DNA of 64,000 nucleotides from Mesorhizobium opportunistum WSM2075. GTDB lineage: Bacteria > Pseudomonadota > Alphaproteobacteria > Rhizobiales > Rhizobiaceae. Under the pieces are notes generated by a model. The model was not told the DNA's origin and did no database searches. It saw only the letters and a list, made by a program, of their open reading frames with translations. The translations under genes were made by a program, and so were the position numbers. The stretch lies in NCBI RefSeq assembly GCF_000176035.2, contig NC_015675.1, positions 620,001 to 684,000 on the forward strand, in the 5' to 3' direction. Shown one piece after another: positions 46,016 to 55,395 of the stretch (positions are counted from its first letter, which is position 1; each line of letters begins with the position of its first letter).

Positions 46016-47563
46016 ATGAAAATCGTCCTGATCAATCCGCCGCACACCGCCATCGGCAGCCGCGTGCCGGACGATCATCTGCCGCCGCTTGGCCTGCTGG
46101 CGATCGGCGGCCCGCTGATCGACGCCGGCCATGAGGTGCGGCTGGTCGACGCCGAATTCGGGCCGATGCCGCTCGACATTGTGGTGCGCAGCGCACTCGA
46201 CGATCGACCGGACTTCGTCCTGATCGGCCATTCCGGCTCGACCTCGGCGCACCCGACCGCCCTTTTGATCGCCGGGATGATCAAGGCACGCGAGCCGGCG
46301 ACCATCGTCATCTATGGTGGTGTCTTCCCGACCTATCACTGGCGCGACATCCTGGCCGCCACCGATGTCTTCGACTTCATCGTGCGCGGCGAGGGCGAGG
46401 CGACCGACGTGGCGCTGGTCGAGGCGCTTGAAATGCACCAGCCGCCGGCAAGCGTGGCCGGCATCGCCTTTCGTGACGATCTGCGCCGGCCCTTCGCCAC
46501 GCAGCCGGCGATGACCGTCGCCGAGCTCGATGCCTACCGCGTCGGCTGGGAGCTGATCGACCACAGCCGCTACAGCTACTGGGGCGGCAAGCGCGCCGTG
46601 GTCATGCAGTTTTCGCGCGGCTGCCCACATCTGTGCAACTATTGCGGCCAGCGCGGCTTCTGGACCCGCTGGCGGCACCGCGATCCCAAAAAATTCGCGC
46701 GGGAAATCGCCTGGCTACACCGCGAGCACGGCGTCGAACTGATCAATCTCGCCGACGAGAACCCGACCGTATCGAAGAAGGCATGGCGCGCCTTTCTCGA
46801 CGCCCTGATCGCCGAGGATGTACCGGTGCTGATCGTCGGCTCGACGCGGGCCGACGACATCGTGCGCGACGCAGATATCCTGCATCTCTACCGCAAGGCC
46901 GGTGTCATCCGCTGGCTGCTCGGCATGGAGAACACCGACGAGCAGACGCTTCAATTGATCCGCAAGGGCGGCAGCATTTCATCCGACCGCGAGGCGATCC
47001 GGCTGCTGCGAAAACATGGCATCCTGTCGATGGCGACCTGGGTGGCCGGTTTCGAGGATGAGGGGTTTCGCCACCTCTGGCGCGGCTTTCGCCAGCTCAT
47101 CGCCTACGACCCCGACCAGATCCAGGCGCTTTACGTGACGCCGCATCGCTGGACGCCGTTTTTCAGGATTGCCCGCGACCGCAAGGTGATCCAGCAGGAC
47201 GCCCGGCTGTGGGACTACAAGCATCAGGTGCTGCACATGACCCGGCTGAAGCCGTGGATGCTGTTCTTCTCGGTCAAGCTGATCGAACTCGCCGTGCAGT
47301 CGCGGCCAAAGGCACTGGCGCGCATCCTGTTCCACCCCGATCCCGAGCAGCGGCATTCGATGCGCTGGTATACGCGGATGGGCCGCCGCGTCTGGTTCCG
47401 CGAAGTCTGGGGTTTTCTGGCGCGCGACATCAGGGTGAAAGACGGGCCGACGCTCGCCGAATTCTGTGGCGCGCCGCAGGATGCCGAAGAGGAATCGATG
47501 GTGTTTGCGCGCCAAGCCCGAAAACCGGCCGCGTCCGCCGTCGCGCAATCGCGCACCGCCTGA
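46016..47563 (+). CDS. BchE-like B12-binding radical SAM protein
   Basis: A 515-residue protein closely resembling anaerobic magnesium-protoporphyrin IX monomethyl ester cyclase (BchE). The N-terminal cobalamin-binding domain has LPPLGLLAIGGPLIDAGH and GHSGSTSAHPT (about residues 22-80). The radical SAM cluster motif CPHLCNYC gives Cys203, Cys207 and Cys210. RYSYWGGKRAVVMQFSRGCP and YDPDQIQALYVTPHRWTPF are also BchE landmarks. AGGAGG precedes the ATG at 46016. No other bacteriochlorophyll or photosynthesis gene is in the window, so the reaction here is unproven. Confidence 0.85.
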   Translation: MKIVLINPPHTAIGSRVPDDHLPPLGLLAIGGPLIDAGHEVRLVDAEFGPMPLDIVVRSALDDRPDFVLIGHSGSTSAHPTALLIAGMIKAREPATIVIYGGVFPTYHWRDILAATDVFDFIVRGEGEATDVALVEALEMHQPPASVAGIAFRDDLRRPFATQPAMTVAELDAYRVGWELIDHSRYSYWGGKRAVVMQFSRGCPHLCNYCGQRGFWTRWRHRDPKKFAREIAWLHREHGVELINLADENPTVSKKAWRAFLDALIAEDVPVLIVGSTRADDIVRDADILHLYRKAGVIRWLLGMENTDEQTLQLIRKGGSISSDREAIRLLRKHGILSMATWVAGFEDEGFRHLWRGFRQLIAYDPDQIQALYVTPHRWTPFFRIARDRKVIQQDARLWDYKHQVLHMTRLKPWMLFFSVKLIELAVQSRPKALARILFHPDPEQRHSMRWYTRMGRRVWFREVWGFLARDIRVKDGPTLAEFCGAPQDAEEESMVFARQARKPAASAVAQSRTA

Positions 47564-47669
47564 GCGGCGCTTCCTCCAGGTGTCGCTGCCGCGAGGCTGG
47601 CCCTGGCGGCCGGCGGGCAGTGCGCTAATTTTCTGCAATCGAACCGTTGGTTACCGGCAGGAGGAAGCG

Positions 47670-48128
47670 ATGAACCTGGTCACGCATAAGAAGATGAAAG
47701 GTGACCGGCTGATGCCCTGGGGGAAAGGCACTGTCGTGACGGGAGCCAAGGGGTTCGTCTTCCTTGCCGGAAATACGGGCACCGCCGAGAACTACGATCC
47801 GTCGAGTGGCAAGGGAGGTGCCGTTGGTGACGCGGCGACGCAATGGCGCTCCATCCTGACGAACATCAAATCGGATTTGGAGGAGCTCGGCAGTTCGCTC
47901 GAGCATCTCGTCAAGATCACTCAATACGTCAAGGGACCGTTTCCGGACGGCGGGGCCTTGAGCTCGCCAAATTTCCGGTTGGACGTGATGGATGAATTCT
48001 TTGCCGAGCATTGCCCAAAGCATTGCAGCTACAACAATCCGCCGCCATCGGAGGTGATCGGAGTGGTTGCACTTGCCCATCCCGATCTGGTCATCGAGAT
48101 CGTGGCGGTGGCGGCCCTGCCGGATTAG
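47670..48128 (+). CDS. RidA (YjgF/YER057c/UK114) family protein
   Basis: A 152-residue RidA-like protein, which in the best-known members deaminates reactive enamines. GAKGFVFLAGNTGTAENYDP near residues 25-44 and SLEHLVKITQYVKG near 79-92 are family elements. The usual catalytic Arg near position 105 is not obvious in NNPPPSEVIGVVALAHPDLV, so enamine deaminase activity is uncertain. The ATG at 47670 follows AGGAGGAA. It lies between the bchE-like gene and argB. Confidence 0.82.
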   Translation: MNLVTHKKMKGDRLMPWGKGTVVTGAKGFVFLAGNTGTAENYDPSSGKGGAVGDAATQWRSILTNIKSDLEELGSSLEHLVKITQYVKGPFPDGGALSSPNFRLDVMDEFFAEHCPKHCSYNNPPPSEVIGVVALAHPDLVIEIVAVAALPD

Positions 48129-48162
48129 TGCGTGCCGCGCAGGCGGGCACAGCCGCGGACCG

Positions 48163-49062
48163 TCAGGGCACTATCAGCGTGCCGGCGCCATGTTCGGTGA
48201 AAAGTTCGAGCAGCACCGAATGCGGCGTCTTGCCGTTGAGGATGACGACGCCTTCGACCCCGCGCTCGATCGCCTCGATGCAGGTCTCGACCTTGGGGAT
48301 CATGCCGCCCGAGACGGTGCCGTCCTTGATCAGTGCCCTCGCCTCGGCGACGGTCAATTCGTCGATCAGCTTCTTGTTCTTGTCGAGCACGCCGGGCACG
48401 TCGGTGAGGAACAGCAGGCGCGTGGCCTTGCAAGCCCCGGCAATGGCGCCGGCGAAGGTATCGGCGTTGATGTTGTAGGTGTGGCCGTCGCGGCCGGGCG
48501 CCACCGGCGCCAGCACCGGGATCATTTCGGAGCGCGCCAGGAGATCGAGCAGCGTGCGGTCGACCTCGACCGGCTCGCCGACGAAACCGAGATCGAGCAC
48601 GCGCTCGATGTTGGAGTCCGGGTCGATCATGGTCTTGCGCGCCTTTTCGGCGAAGACCATGTTGCCGTCCTTGCCGCACAGGCCGATCGCCCATTCGCCC
48701 TCGGCGTTGATCAGGGCGACGATCTCCTTGTTGATCGAGCCGGCCAGCACCATCTCGACGATCTCGACCGTCTTCTGGTCGGTGACGCGCAGGCCGCCCT
48801 CGAACTTGGATTCGATGCCCATCTTGGCCAGCATGGCGCCGATCTGCGGCCCGCCGCCGTGAACGACGATCGGGTTGACGCCGGATTGTTTCAACAGCGC
48901 GATGTCGCGCGCGAAAGCCTTGCCGAGCTCGATATCGCCCATGGCGTGGCCGCCATATTTCACCACGACCGTCTTGTGCTCGTAGCGCTGCATGTAAGGC
49001 AGCGCCCGCGACAGCAGGGCTGCCTGCATTTCGGCGGTGGCGGTTATCTCCGTCATCGGCAT
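48163..49062 (-). CDS. argB: Acetylglutamate kinase
   Basis: A 299-residue amino-acid kinase of arginine synthesis, phosphorylating N-acetylglutamate. The ATP- and substrate-binding motifs [11 protein letters not shown] near residues 33-43 and VVHGGGPQI near 65-73 are present, and [21 protein letters not shown] near 255-275 closes the site. The N-terminal extension with [14 protein letters not shown] suggests the arginine-inhibited hexameric type. The ATG at 49062 is used; 49056 is an alternative. In rhizobia it usually neighbours the HAD nucleotidase and engB. Confidence 0.96.
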   Translation of the reverse strand: MPMTEITATAEMQAALLSRALPYMQRYEHKTVVVKYGGHAMGDIELGKAFARDIALLKQSGVNPIVVHGGGPQIGAMLAKMGIESKFEGGLRVTDQKTVEIVEMVLAGSINKEIVALINAEGEWAIGLCGKDGNMVFAEKARKTMIDPDSNIERVLDLGFVGEPVEVDRTLLDLLARSEMIPVLAPVAPGRDGHTYNINADTFAGAIAGACKATRLLFLTDVPGVLDKNKKLIDELTVAEARALIKDGTVSGGMIPKVETCIEAIERGVEGVVILNGKTPHSVLLELFTEHGAGTLIVP

Positions 49063-49207
49063 GGTTCCCTGGCTTTGATCTGTGCATGTCGTTGCCCCAA
49101 ACCGCTGGGCACGTGCACCGTTAAGACCGGCGGCGTCTTAGCGGGAATTGGCTCTGCCCGCAAATGTCATTGTTGTCATATTCGCCGGGTTCACGGCCTC
49201 GTCACTA

Positions 49208-50701
49208 TCAGGGCATCATCAGCGGCGCCCGCCGCTTCAGCCAGCCCGAAATCTTCTCCATCTGTGCGGCGAAGGACAAAAGCGTTTCTTCGTCGCCCGG
49301 CCGGCCGGCGGCCTGGATGCCGAGCGGCAGGCCGGCATCGGTGACATGGACGGGCAGCGCAATCGACGGCTGGCCGCTGACATTGTGGATCGCCGGCCAG
49401 TGGGTGAACCATAGGCTCTTGTCCATCAGCTGGCCGAACACGGACTTCACCTTAAGCAAGGGCGTGAGGTGAAGCTTGTCGAGCAGGTTCTCGATCAGTT
49501 CATCGGCGCCTCTCGGATCCATGGCGCCACAGGCAAGCGGCGGGTGGGCGATAACAGGCAACAGCACGGCATCGTACTGCGCGGTCTCCGTGATCAGCTG
49601 TCGCGAAGCGGCGTGGAGCCGCTGCAGGGCGGCATAGGTCTCGCCGGCCGAAACCATCTCGCCCAACCGGCCGAGCACCCGCGTGGCACGCTCGACGTCG
49701 CCGGTAACGGCACGGCCGACGCGCTGCGCTTCCGCCCGCAGCGTACCGGCCACGGCGGAGGCAACCGTCCTGCAGAAGTCGGCGAAGAAATCACGCCCGA
49801 TGAAGGGCAGGTCGATGTCCTCGACGGTGTGGCCGCCTTCGCGGGCAAGCGCCACCGCGATGTCCAGCGCTTTCATCGTCTCGGCCGAAATCGGCAGGCC
49901 AAGCGGCGATTTGCGGTAGACCGCCAGGCTGAGCTTGCCGGGATCGCGCGCGGCGGCAGCGGCGAATGTGCCCTTCGGCGGCAGCGCGGCATAGGGCGAC
50001 AGCGAGTCGGGACCGTGGGTGAGGTCGAGCAGCAGCGCGCAATCGCGCACCGAGCGGGTGACAGCATGGTCGACCACCATGCCGTACCAGCTTTCGCTCA
50101 CCAGCGGCGTCAGCGGGATGCGGCCGCGCGAGGTCTTGAGGCCGACCAGCCCGGTGCAGGCGGACGGCACGCGGATCGAGCCGCCGCCATCCGAGGCATG
50201 CGCCACCGGCACGACGCCGGCTGCGACCAGCGCTGCCGCACCGCCGGACGAGCCGCCGGTGGTGTGTCCGGTGTTCCAGGGATTGCGAGTGATGCCGAAG
50301 GCCTTGGATTCGGTCATCAGCCGCAGCCCATGTTCCGGCGATGTCGAGGTGACGATCGGGACCAGTCCGGCGGCGAGGTAGCGCTCGGTCATCACCGAAT
50401 TGACATCGGGCAGCCAGGCGGGAATGCGGCTGCCGCCATGCGACGGTACGCCCTTGATGGCGATGCCGAGATCCTTGATGGCAAAGGGCACGCCGGCCAG
50501 CGGCAACGAACGGTCCATTGTTTTCGCCCGCGTCCGTGCGGCCTCATAGAGCGGCTCGGCCGTGGCATTGATTTCAGGCCTAGTGGCCTCGGCGCGTGCG
50601 ATCGCCGCCTCGGTCAGCTCGATCGCGGACAGCTCGCCCTTGCGCACCAGGCCGGCAAGGCCGGTTGCGTCTTCTTCCCACAGGATCCGTTCGACCGACA
50701 T
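49208..50701 (-). CDS. Amidase signature family hydrolase
   Basis: A 497-residue amidase with the Ser-cisSer-Lys triad: Lys76 in AIKDLG, the cis-Ser in TTGGSSGGAAAL (near 151) and the nucleophile Ser175 in GGGSIRVP. It resembles the 6-aminohexanoate-cyclic-dimer hydrolase (NylA)-like branch, which often acts on small amides; the substrate is unknown. The ATG at 50701 has GGGGGA upstream. It is divergent from the ECF sigma gene at 50841. Confidence 0.9.
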   Translation of the reverse strand: MSVERILWEEDATGLAGLVRKGELSAIELTEAAIARAEATRPEINATAEPLYEAARTRAKTMDRSLPLAGVPFAIKDLGIAIKGVPSHGGSRIPAWLPDVNSVMTERYLAAGLVPIVTSTSPEHGLRLMTESKAFGITRNPWNTGHTTGGSSGGAAALVAAGVVPVAHASDGGGSIRVPSACTGLVGLKTSRGRIPLTPLVSESWYGMVVDHAVTRSVRDCALLLDLTHGPDSLSPYAALPPKGTFAAAAARDPGKLSLAVYRKSPLGLPISAETMKALDIAVALAREGGHTVEDIDLPFIGRDFFADFCRTVASAVAGTLRAEAQRVGRAVTGDVERATRVLGRLGEMVSAGETYAALQRLHAASRQLITETAQYDAVLLPVIAHPPLACGAMDPRGADELIENLLDKLHLTPLLKVKSVFGQLMDKSLWFTHWPAIHNVSGQPSIALPVHVTDAGLPLGIQAAGRPGDEETLLSFAAQMEKISGWLKRRAPLMMP

Positions 50702-50840
50702 GTGCGTCCCCCCATTGCCGCCAAGCTAGCCAGCGGCGATTCCCTTGGCAATCGAAGCCTGCGTCCGGACGCCGGAACTTTAGGTGCATCGAATATTTCC
50801 GTCGTTGCAAATACAACGCAATTGCCTAATTTGGCTCGGC

Positions 50841-51380
50841 ATGACGCCGCAGGACATCACCAAGCTGATCGTCCGGACTTCGATGAAGGATCGGGCCGCG
50901 TTCGATCTGCTCTACCGGCAGACTAGCGCGAAACTTTTCGGCGTATGCCTTCGTGTATTGAACGACCGGGGAGATGCTGAAGAAGCGCTGCAGGAAGTCT
51001 TCGTCAAGATATGGACGAAGGCGGACCGTTTTGCTGTCTCCGATCTGAGCCCGATCTCCTGGCTGGTGGCGATCGCGCGCAATCATGCGATCGATCGCAT
51101 CAGAGCGCGGCGCAAGCCTGCCGCCGATATCGATGCCGCGCTCGACGTGGCCGATCCGGCACCGGGACCTGAAGCGATGGCGATGGCGGGCGACGAGACC
51201 GAACGCGTCCATCATTGCCTCGACGAGCTGGAGAAGGACCGGGCGGCGGCCGTCCGGGGCGCTTATCTCAAGGGCGAAAGCTATGCCGAACTGGCGGAAC
51301 GCCACGGCGTGCCGTTGAACACGATGCGTACCTGGCTGCGCCGCAGCCTGATGAAACTCAGAGAATGCCTGGAGAGATGA
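50841..51380 (+). CDS. ECF-type RNA polymerase sigma factor
   Basis: A 179-residue extracytoplasmic-function sigma factor. Sigma-2 spans about residues 18-90 (FDLLYRQTSAKLFGVCLRVL, then AEEALQEVFVKIW) and sigma-4 about 120-178 (GESYAELAERHGVPLNTMRT). ATG 50841 is the clear start. Its 3' end overlaps a RskA-like anti-sigma gene, so the pair is co-expressed and the sigma factor is probably held inactive until envelope stress. Two fasciclin genes with a shared promoter-like motif in this window are candidate targets. Confidence 0.9.
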   Translation: MTPQDITKLIVRTSMKDRAAFDLLYRQTSAKLFGVCLRVLNDRGDAEEALQEVFVKIWTKADRFAVSDLSPISWLVAIARNHAIDRIRARRKPAADIDAALDVADPAPGPEAMAMAGDETERVHHCLDELEKDRAAAVRGAYLKGESYAELAERHGVPLNTMRTWLRRSLMKLRECLER

Positions 51381-52099
51381 CGCTCGCAGAGGACAATGGA
51401 CCGGAACGTGGGGGCGACGACATGTTCGCCGCCGAATACGTTCTCGGCGTGCTGCCGGCGGACGAGCGGCAGATCGCGTCCAGGCGCATCGATTCCGAGA
51501 CCGATTTCGCGCGGCTTGTCGACGGCTGGGAGGTTCGCCTCTCGCCACTGGCTGACGCCTATCCGGAAATCGAGCCACCGGCATCGGTGAAGGCGGCTGT
51601 CGATCGACGCCTGTTTGCATCGACCCCGGCCGCACCCGCCGAACCCCGTGCAGGCCTCTGGTCCAGCCTCGCCTTCTGGCGCGGCCTCGCGGTGGCGGCG
51701 GTTGCCGCGCTCGCGCTCTACATTGCCGTGCCCTACGTCAATCCGGTGGCCGTCCAGCCGCAGACGCGGCTAGTCGCCTCGCTGGCCGCCGACGGCAGCG
51801 ACGTCAAATACCTCGCCGTCTATGATGCCGCGCACCATGAAGTCAGCCTGTCGCATGTCTCCGGCGAGCGCGCTTCCGGCAAGGACTTCGAACTGTGGAT
51901 GATCGAAGGCAAGAACGCGCCGGTCTCGATGGGTGTCATCCCGAGCGGAGCGACCGCGCATATCGTCGTCTCGCCGTCGGCGCAGCAGAAGCTGGCGCAA
52001 GGCGCGGTGTTGGCCGTCAGCCTCGAACCGTCAGGCGGTTCGCCAACTGGGCAGCCGACCGGACCGGTGGTTGCCGCGGGCAATTTGAAGAGCATCTAA
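51377..52099 (+). CDS. RskA-like anti-sigma factor
   Basis: A 240-residue membrane protein with an N-terminal zinc-free anti-sigma domain (MFAAEYVLGVLPADERQ near residues 16-32), one membrane helix (about 98-116, FWRGLAVAAVAALALYIAV) and a periplasmic RskA domain (about 125-240) carrying FELWMIEGKNAPVSMGVI. It is expected to hold the ECF sigma factor at the membrane and release it upon stress-triggered proteolysis. The ATG at 51377 overlaps the sigma stop (ATGA); an ATG at 51365 would add four residues. Confidence 0.9.
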   Translation: MTLAEDNGPERGGDDMFAAEYVLGVLPADERQIASRRIDSETDFARLVDGWEVRLSPLADAYPEIEPPASVKAAVDRRLFASTPAAPAEPRAGLWSSLAFWRGLAVAAVAALALYIAVPYVNPVAVQPQTRLVASLAADGSDVKYLAVYDAAHHEVSLSHVSGERASGKDFELWMIEGKNAPVSMGVIPSGATAHIVVSPSAQQKLAQGAVLAVSLEPSGGSPTGQPTGPVVAAGNLKSI

Positions 52100-52246
52100 C
52101 CCGACCGTTCGCGCTTGTAACCATGATTTAGGCGATAGCAAGTCTATCCTTCATCACGCACGTCTAAAATGCCGCCAAGCCGGCAAACTACCAGCTTGGA
52201 CAATTTCTTTCCGCGCTCAGATAAATTCAAAAACGAAAAATATACT

Positions 52247-52273
52247 GAAACTCCGGCGCTTGTGTTCCGTATC
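52247..52273 (+). promoter_or_regulatory. ECF-like promoter candidate for fasciclin gene 1
   Basis: GAAACT at 52247-52252 and CGTATC at 52268-52273 with a 15-base spacer, 50 bases before the start codon, resemble a -35 GAAC-type and -10 CGT-type ECF promoter. The same pair occurs upstream of the second fasciclin gene. The adjacent ECF sigma factor is the obvious candidate reader. Confidence 0.4.
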
Positions 52274-52322
52274 TCCTCGCGTCCCCAAAAATGGGAAGAG
52301 AAAACCCGAGGAGTTCTACATC

Positions 52323-52880
52323 ATGCGTAAATTCGCCACCCTTTTGCTTGCCGGTACGATCGCCGTTTCCGCGCTTGCCACCGCCGCCTATGCCGAAAAC
52401 CCGATGGTCGGCGGCGCCGCCATGTTTGCCAACAAGACCATCGTCGAAAACGCCGTCAATTCGAAGGACCACACGACGCTGGTCGCGGCCGTCAAGGCTG
52501 CCGGCCTGGTCGAAACCCTGCAGGGCGCCGGTCCGTTCACCGTTTTCGCGCCGACCAACGAAGCCTTTGCCGCCCTGCCGGCCGGCACGGTCGACACGCT
52601 GCTCAAGCCCGAGAACAAGGACAAGCTCGCCAAGATCCTGACCTGCCATGTCATCGGCGCCAAGGCGATGGGCGCCGACGTGGCCGCGATGGCCAAGGCC
52701 GACGGCGGCACCCACAAGGTCAAGACCGCCGGCGGCTGCGAGCTGTCGCTCAAGGCCGATGGCGGCAAGGTCACCGTCACCGACGAGAACGGCAATGTCG
52801 CCAATGTGACGATCGCCGATGTCGAGCAGTCCAACGGCGTCATCCACGTCATCGACAAGGTCCTGCTCCCGAAGATGTGA
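52323..52880 (+). CDS. Secreted fasciclin-domain protein 1 (Nex18-like)
   Basis: A 185-residue periplasmic or secreted protein. A signal peptide (MRKFATLLLAGTIAVSALAT, cleaved near AYA-EN) precedes one fasciclin (FAS1) domain, with HTTLVAAVKAAGLVETLQG and FTVFAPTNEAFAALPAGTV (H1 region, about residues 50-90) and VEQSNGVIHVIDKVLLP (H2 region) near the end. Such proteins mediate adhesion; Nex18 of Sinorhizobium is a symbiosis-induced member. A paralogue lies at 63026-63586. It follows the sigma/anti-sigma pair and may belong to its regulon. Confidence 0.93.
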   Translation: MRKFATLLLAGTIAVSALATAAYAENPMVGGAAMFANKTIVENAVNSKDHTTLVAAVKAAGLVETLQGAGPFTVFAPTNEAFAALPAGTVDTLLKPENKDKLAKILTCHVIGAKAMGADVAAMAKADGGTHKVKTAGGCELSLKADGGKVTVTDENGNVANVTIADVEQSNGVIHVIDKVLLPKM

Positions 52881-52982
52881 TCGGCCCGAAAATGTAACAA
52901 AGGGCTTGCCGCGGCGAACCTGCAGCAAGAGCCCTCCGTCGATTGCATCGTCTCGCTCCCGGACCTGCAAGCGACACGCGTG

Positions 52983-53023
52983 CTCCGCGCCGCCCACGGA
53001 TCCACCCGTGGAACGGCGCGGAG
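52983..53023. ncRNA. Strong structured hairpin downstream of fasciclin gene 1
   Basis: CTCCGCGCCG (52983-52992) pairs perfectly with CGGCGCGGAG (53014-53023); inside, CACGG (52995-52999) pairs with CCGTG (53006-53010), giving a two-step stem with a six-base apical loop. It lacks a T-tract, so it may stabilise a transcript end or belong to a small RNA rather than terminate. Confidence 0.35.
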
Positions 53024-53105
53024 TTCGTCGAGGGCAACCGTCACCGGCTTTTGACTTTCGCGTGGCGGCATAGTTTGGCAAAATAGACAATCGGAGGAAC
53101 TGGTC

Positions 53106-53609
<504 letters not shown>

Positions 53610-53627
53610 CAGATTCTGCTTCAAACG

Positions 53628-53659
53628 AAAAACTCCGGGCTTTGCGGCCCGGAGTTTTT
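53628..53659. terminator. Bidirectional intrinsic terminator between msrB and the DHA2 transporter
   Basis: AAAAACTCCGGGC and GCCCGGAGTTTTT form an 8-bp GC stem plus A/T flanks with a TTTGCG loop. The T-run after the stem on plus and the A-run before it on plus make it a terminator in both directions, for msrB and for the convergent DHA2 gene. Confidence 0.9.
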
Positions 53660-53732
53660 CGCGCGGTCAGAGCTTTTCGGGCGTGGACTGGAGGAGCTTC
53701 CCGAAACCGCTGCCCACGTATGGTATTTTTGT

Positions 53733-55322
53733 TTAGTGGCCGCCGCCTCCGCCGCCACCGGGCGCGGCCGGCTTGTTGATCAGCATGGTGAACAGGCCAA
53801 GCGTCGCGAACAGCACCGTCAGCATGTAGAACACGTCCATGAAGGACAGAAGTGCCGCCTGCTGCTGGACCATGCCCGACAGCTTGGAGATCGCCGCACT
53901 GGCGGCATCGAGGCCGGTGGTCTGCTCGAAATTGAGCGTCATGTTCTGCAGCTTGGTCTGCGCGGCCGCACTGCCCCACTGCACGTGCTCAGACAGCCTT
54001 GCATAGTGGAAGGCATTGCGGTCGATCAGCACGGTGTTGATGAGGGCAAGGCCGACGGCACCACCGAGGTTGCGCGTCAGGTTGAACAGGCCGGACGCAT
54101 TCTTCAGCCGGTCGGGCGGCAAGGTGCCGAGCGCGATGTTGTTGATCGGCACCATGCACAGCATCATCGAACAGCCGCGCAGGATCTGCGGGATCAGCAG
54201 CTCATAGAAATCCCAGTCGGCGGTCAGGTGCGTCATCCACCACGTGCCGGTGGCGAAGCCGAAGAAGCCGATCATCATCATCAGCCGCAAATCCATCTTG
54301 CTCGACAGGATGCCGGAGATCGGCGCGGTGACGAACATGGCCAGGCCGCTAACGAACAGCGCCTCACCGATCATCATCGAATCGTAGCCGCGGATGCGGC
54401 CGAGGAAGACCGGATAGAGATAGGTAAGCCCGTAGAGGCCGATGCCGATGACGAAGGAGAACAGCGAGCCGAAAGCAAAGTTGATGTTGCTGAAGGCCCG
54501 GAGGTCGACGATCGGCTCCTCGGCGGTGAAGACGCGCCAGAAGAAGACCACCGCGCCGATGGTCATGATTATGGCGCAGATGAACACGGCATGATCCTGC
54601 AGCCAGTCGTTGTTGGGGCCTTCCTCGAGCACATATTCCATGCAGCCGAGGAACGCCGCCATGCCGGCAAGACCCCACCAGTCGAACTTGCTGAACAGCT
54701 TGAGATTGGGCTTGTCGAAGTCGATCAGCGACCAGGCGGCGGTCGCCACCAGAATGCCGGGCACGACATTGACCAGGAACAGCCAGTGCCATGAAAAGGC
54801 ATGGCTGATATAGCCGCCGACGGTCGGGCCGATGGTCGGCGCCAGCGTCGCCACCAGGCCGATCATCGGCGAGACGATGGCGCGGCGCGAGGGCGGGAAG
54901 ATGGTGAAGGCCGCGGCAAAGACACTCGGGATCATGCCACCGCCGATGAAACCCTGCACGGCGCGGTAGACGATCATCTGGTCGATGTTGGTGGCGGTCG
55001 CGGCGAGCGCGCTGGCGGCGGTGAAGCCGGCCGCCGCGATGGTGAACAGCACGCGCGTCGAGAGCATGCGGCTGAGGAAGCCCGACAGCGGGATCATGAC
55101 CACCTCGGCGATCAGATAGGCCGTCTGCACCCACGGAATCTCATCGGAGCTGGCGCTCAAGCCCGCCTGGATCTCGGCCAGCGAGGCGGAGACGATCTGG
55201 ATGTCCAGGATCGCCATGAACATGCCGAACACCATCGCCAGGAAGGCAATGATGCGGCGTGTGGAAATGGTGTCAGGGACGGACGGCCGTGCCGATCCTG
55301 CGGTGATTGTTGCGGTTGCCAT
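53733..55322 (-). CDS. DHA2-family MFS multidrug transporter (EmrB-like)
   Basis: A 529-residue drug:proton antiporter of the 14-helix DHA2 family. The first helix has MFMAILDIQIVSASLAEIQ (motif D1 variant), helix 5 has the antiporter motif region MIGLVATLAPTIGPTVGGYI. The C-terminus ends in a Gly-rich tail (PGGGGGGGH). AAGGAGG precedes the ATG at 55322. It lies 73 bases downstream of an HlyD/EmrA gene on the same strand and likely works with it and an outer-membrane channel to expel hydrophobic compounds. Confidence 0.93.
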   Translation of the reverse strand: MATATITAGSARPSVPDTISTRRIIAFLAMVFGMFMAILDIQIVSASLAEIQAGLSASSDEIPWVQTAYLIAEVVMIPLSGFLSRMLSTRVLFTIAAAGFTAASALAATATNIDQMIVYRAVQGFIGGGMIPSVFAAAFTIFPPSRRAIVSPMIGLVATLAPTIGPTVGGYISHAFSWHWLFLVNVVPGILVATAAWSLIDFDKPNLKLFSKFDWWGLAGMAAFLGCMEYVLEEGPNNDWLQDHAVFICAIIMTIGAVVFFWRVFTAEEPIVDLRAFSNINFAFGSLFSFVIGIGLYGLTYLYPVFLGRIRGYDSMMIGEALFVSGLAMFVTAPISGILSSKMDLRLMMMIGFFGFATGTWWMTHLTADWDFYELLIPQILRGCSMMLCMVPINNIALGTLPPDRLKNASGLFNLTRNLGGAVGLALINTVLIDRNAFHYARLSEHVQWGSAAAQTKLQNMTLNFEQTTGLDAASAAISKLSGMVQQQAALLSFMDVFYMLTVLFATLGLFTMLINKPAAPGGGGGGGH

Positions 55323-55395
55323 TGCATGGGCCTCCTTGAGGCAGGCCGGGCGGCTCAGTGCTTAATCAGCCCCCGAGCCGCCCTCCGAAAAGCGC

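Noticed and set aside
46016..47563. A bacteriochlorophyll synthesis cluster around the BchE-like gene
   Set aside because: Neighbours are an Lrp regulator, a RidA protein and argB; no bch, puf or crt gene was recognised in the window.
50774..50807. Possible ECF autoregulatory promoter before the sigma gene (GGAACT with CGTCGT)
   Set aside because: The spacer is about 20 bases, longer than ECF promoters allow, and the motif differs from that at the fasciclin genes.
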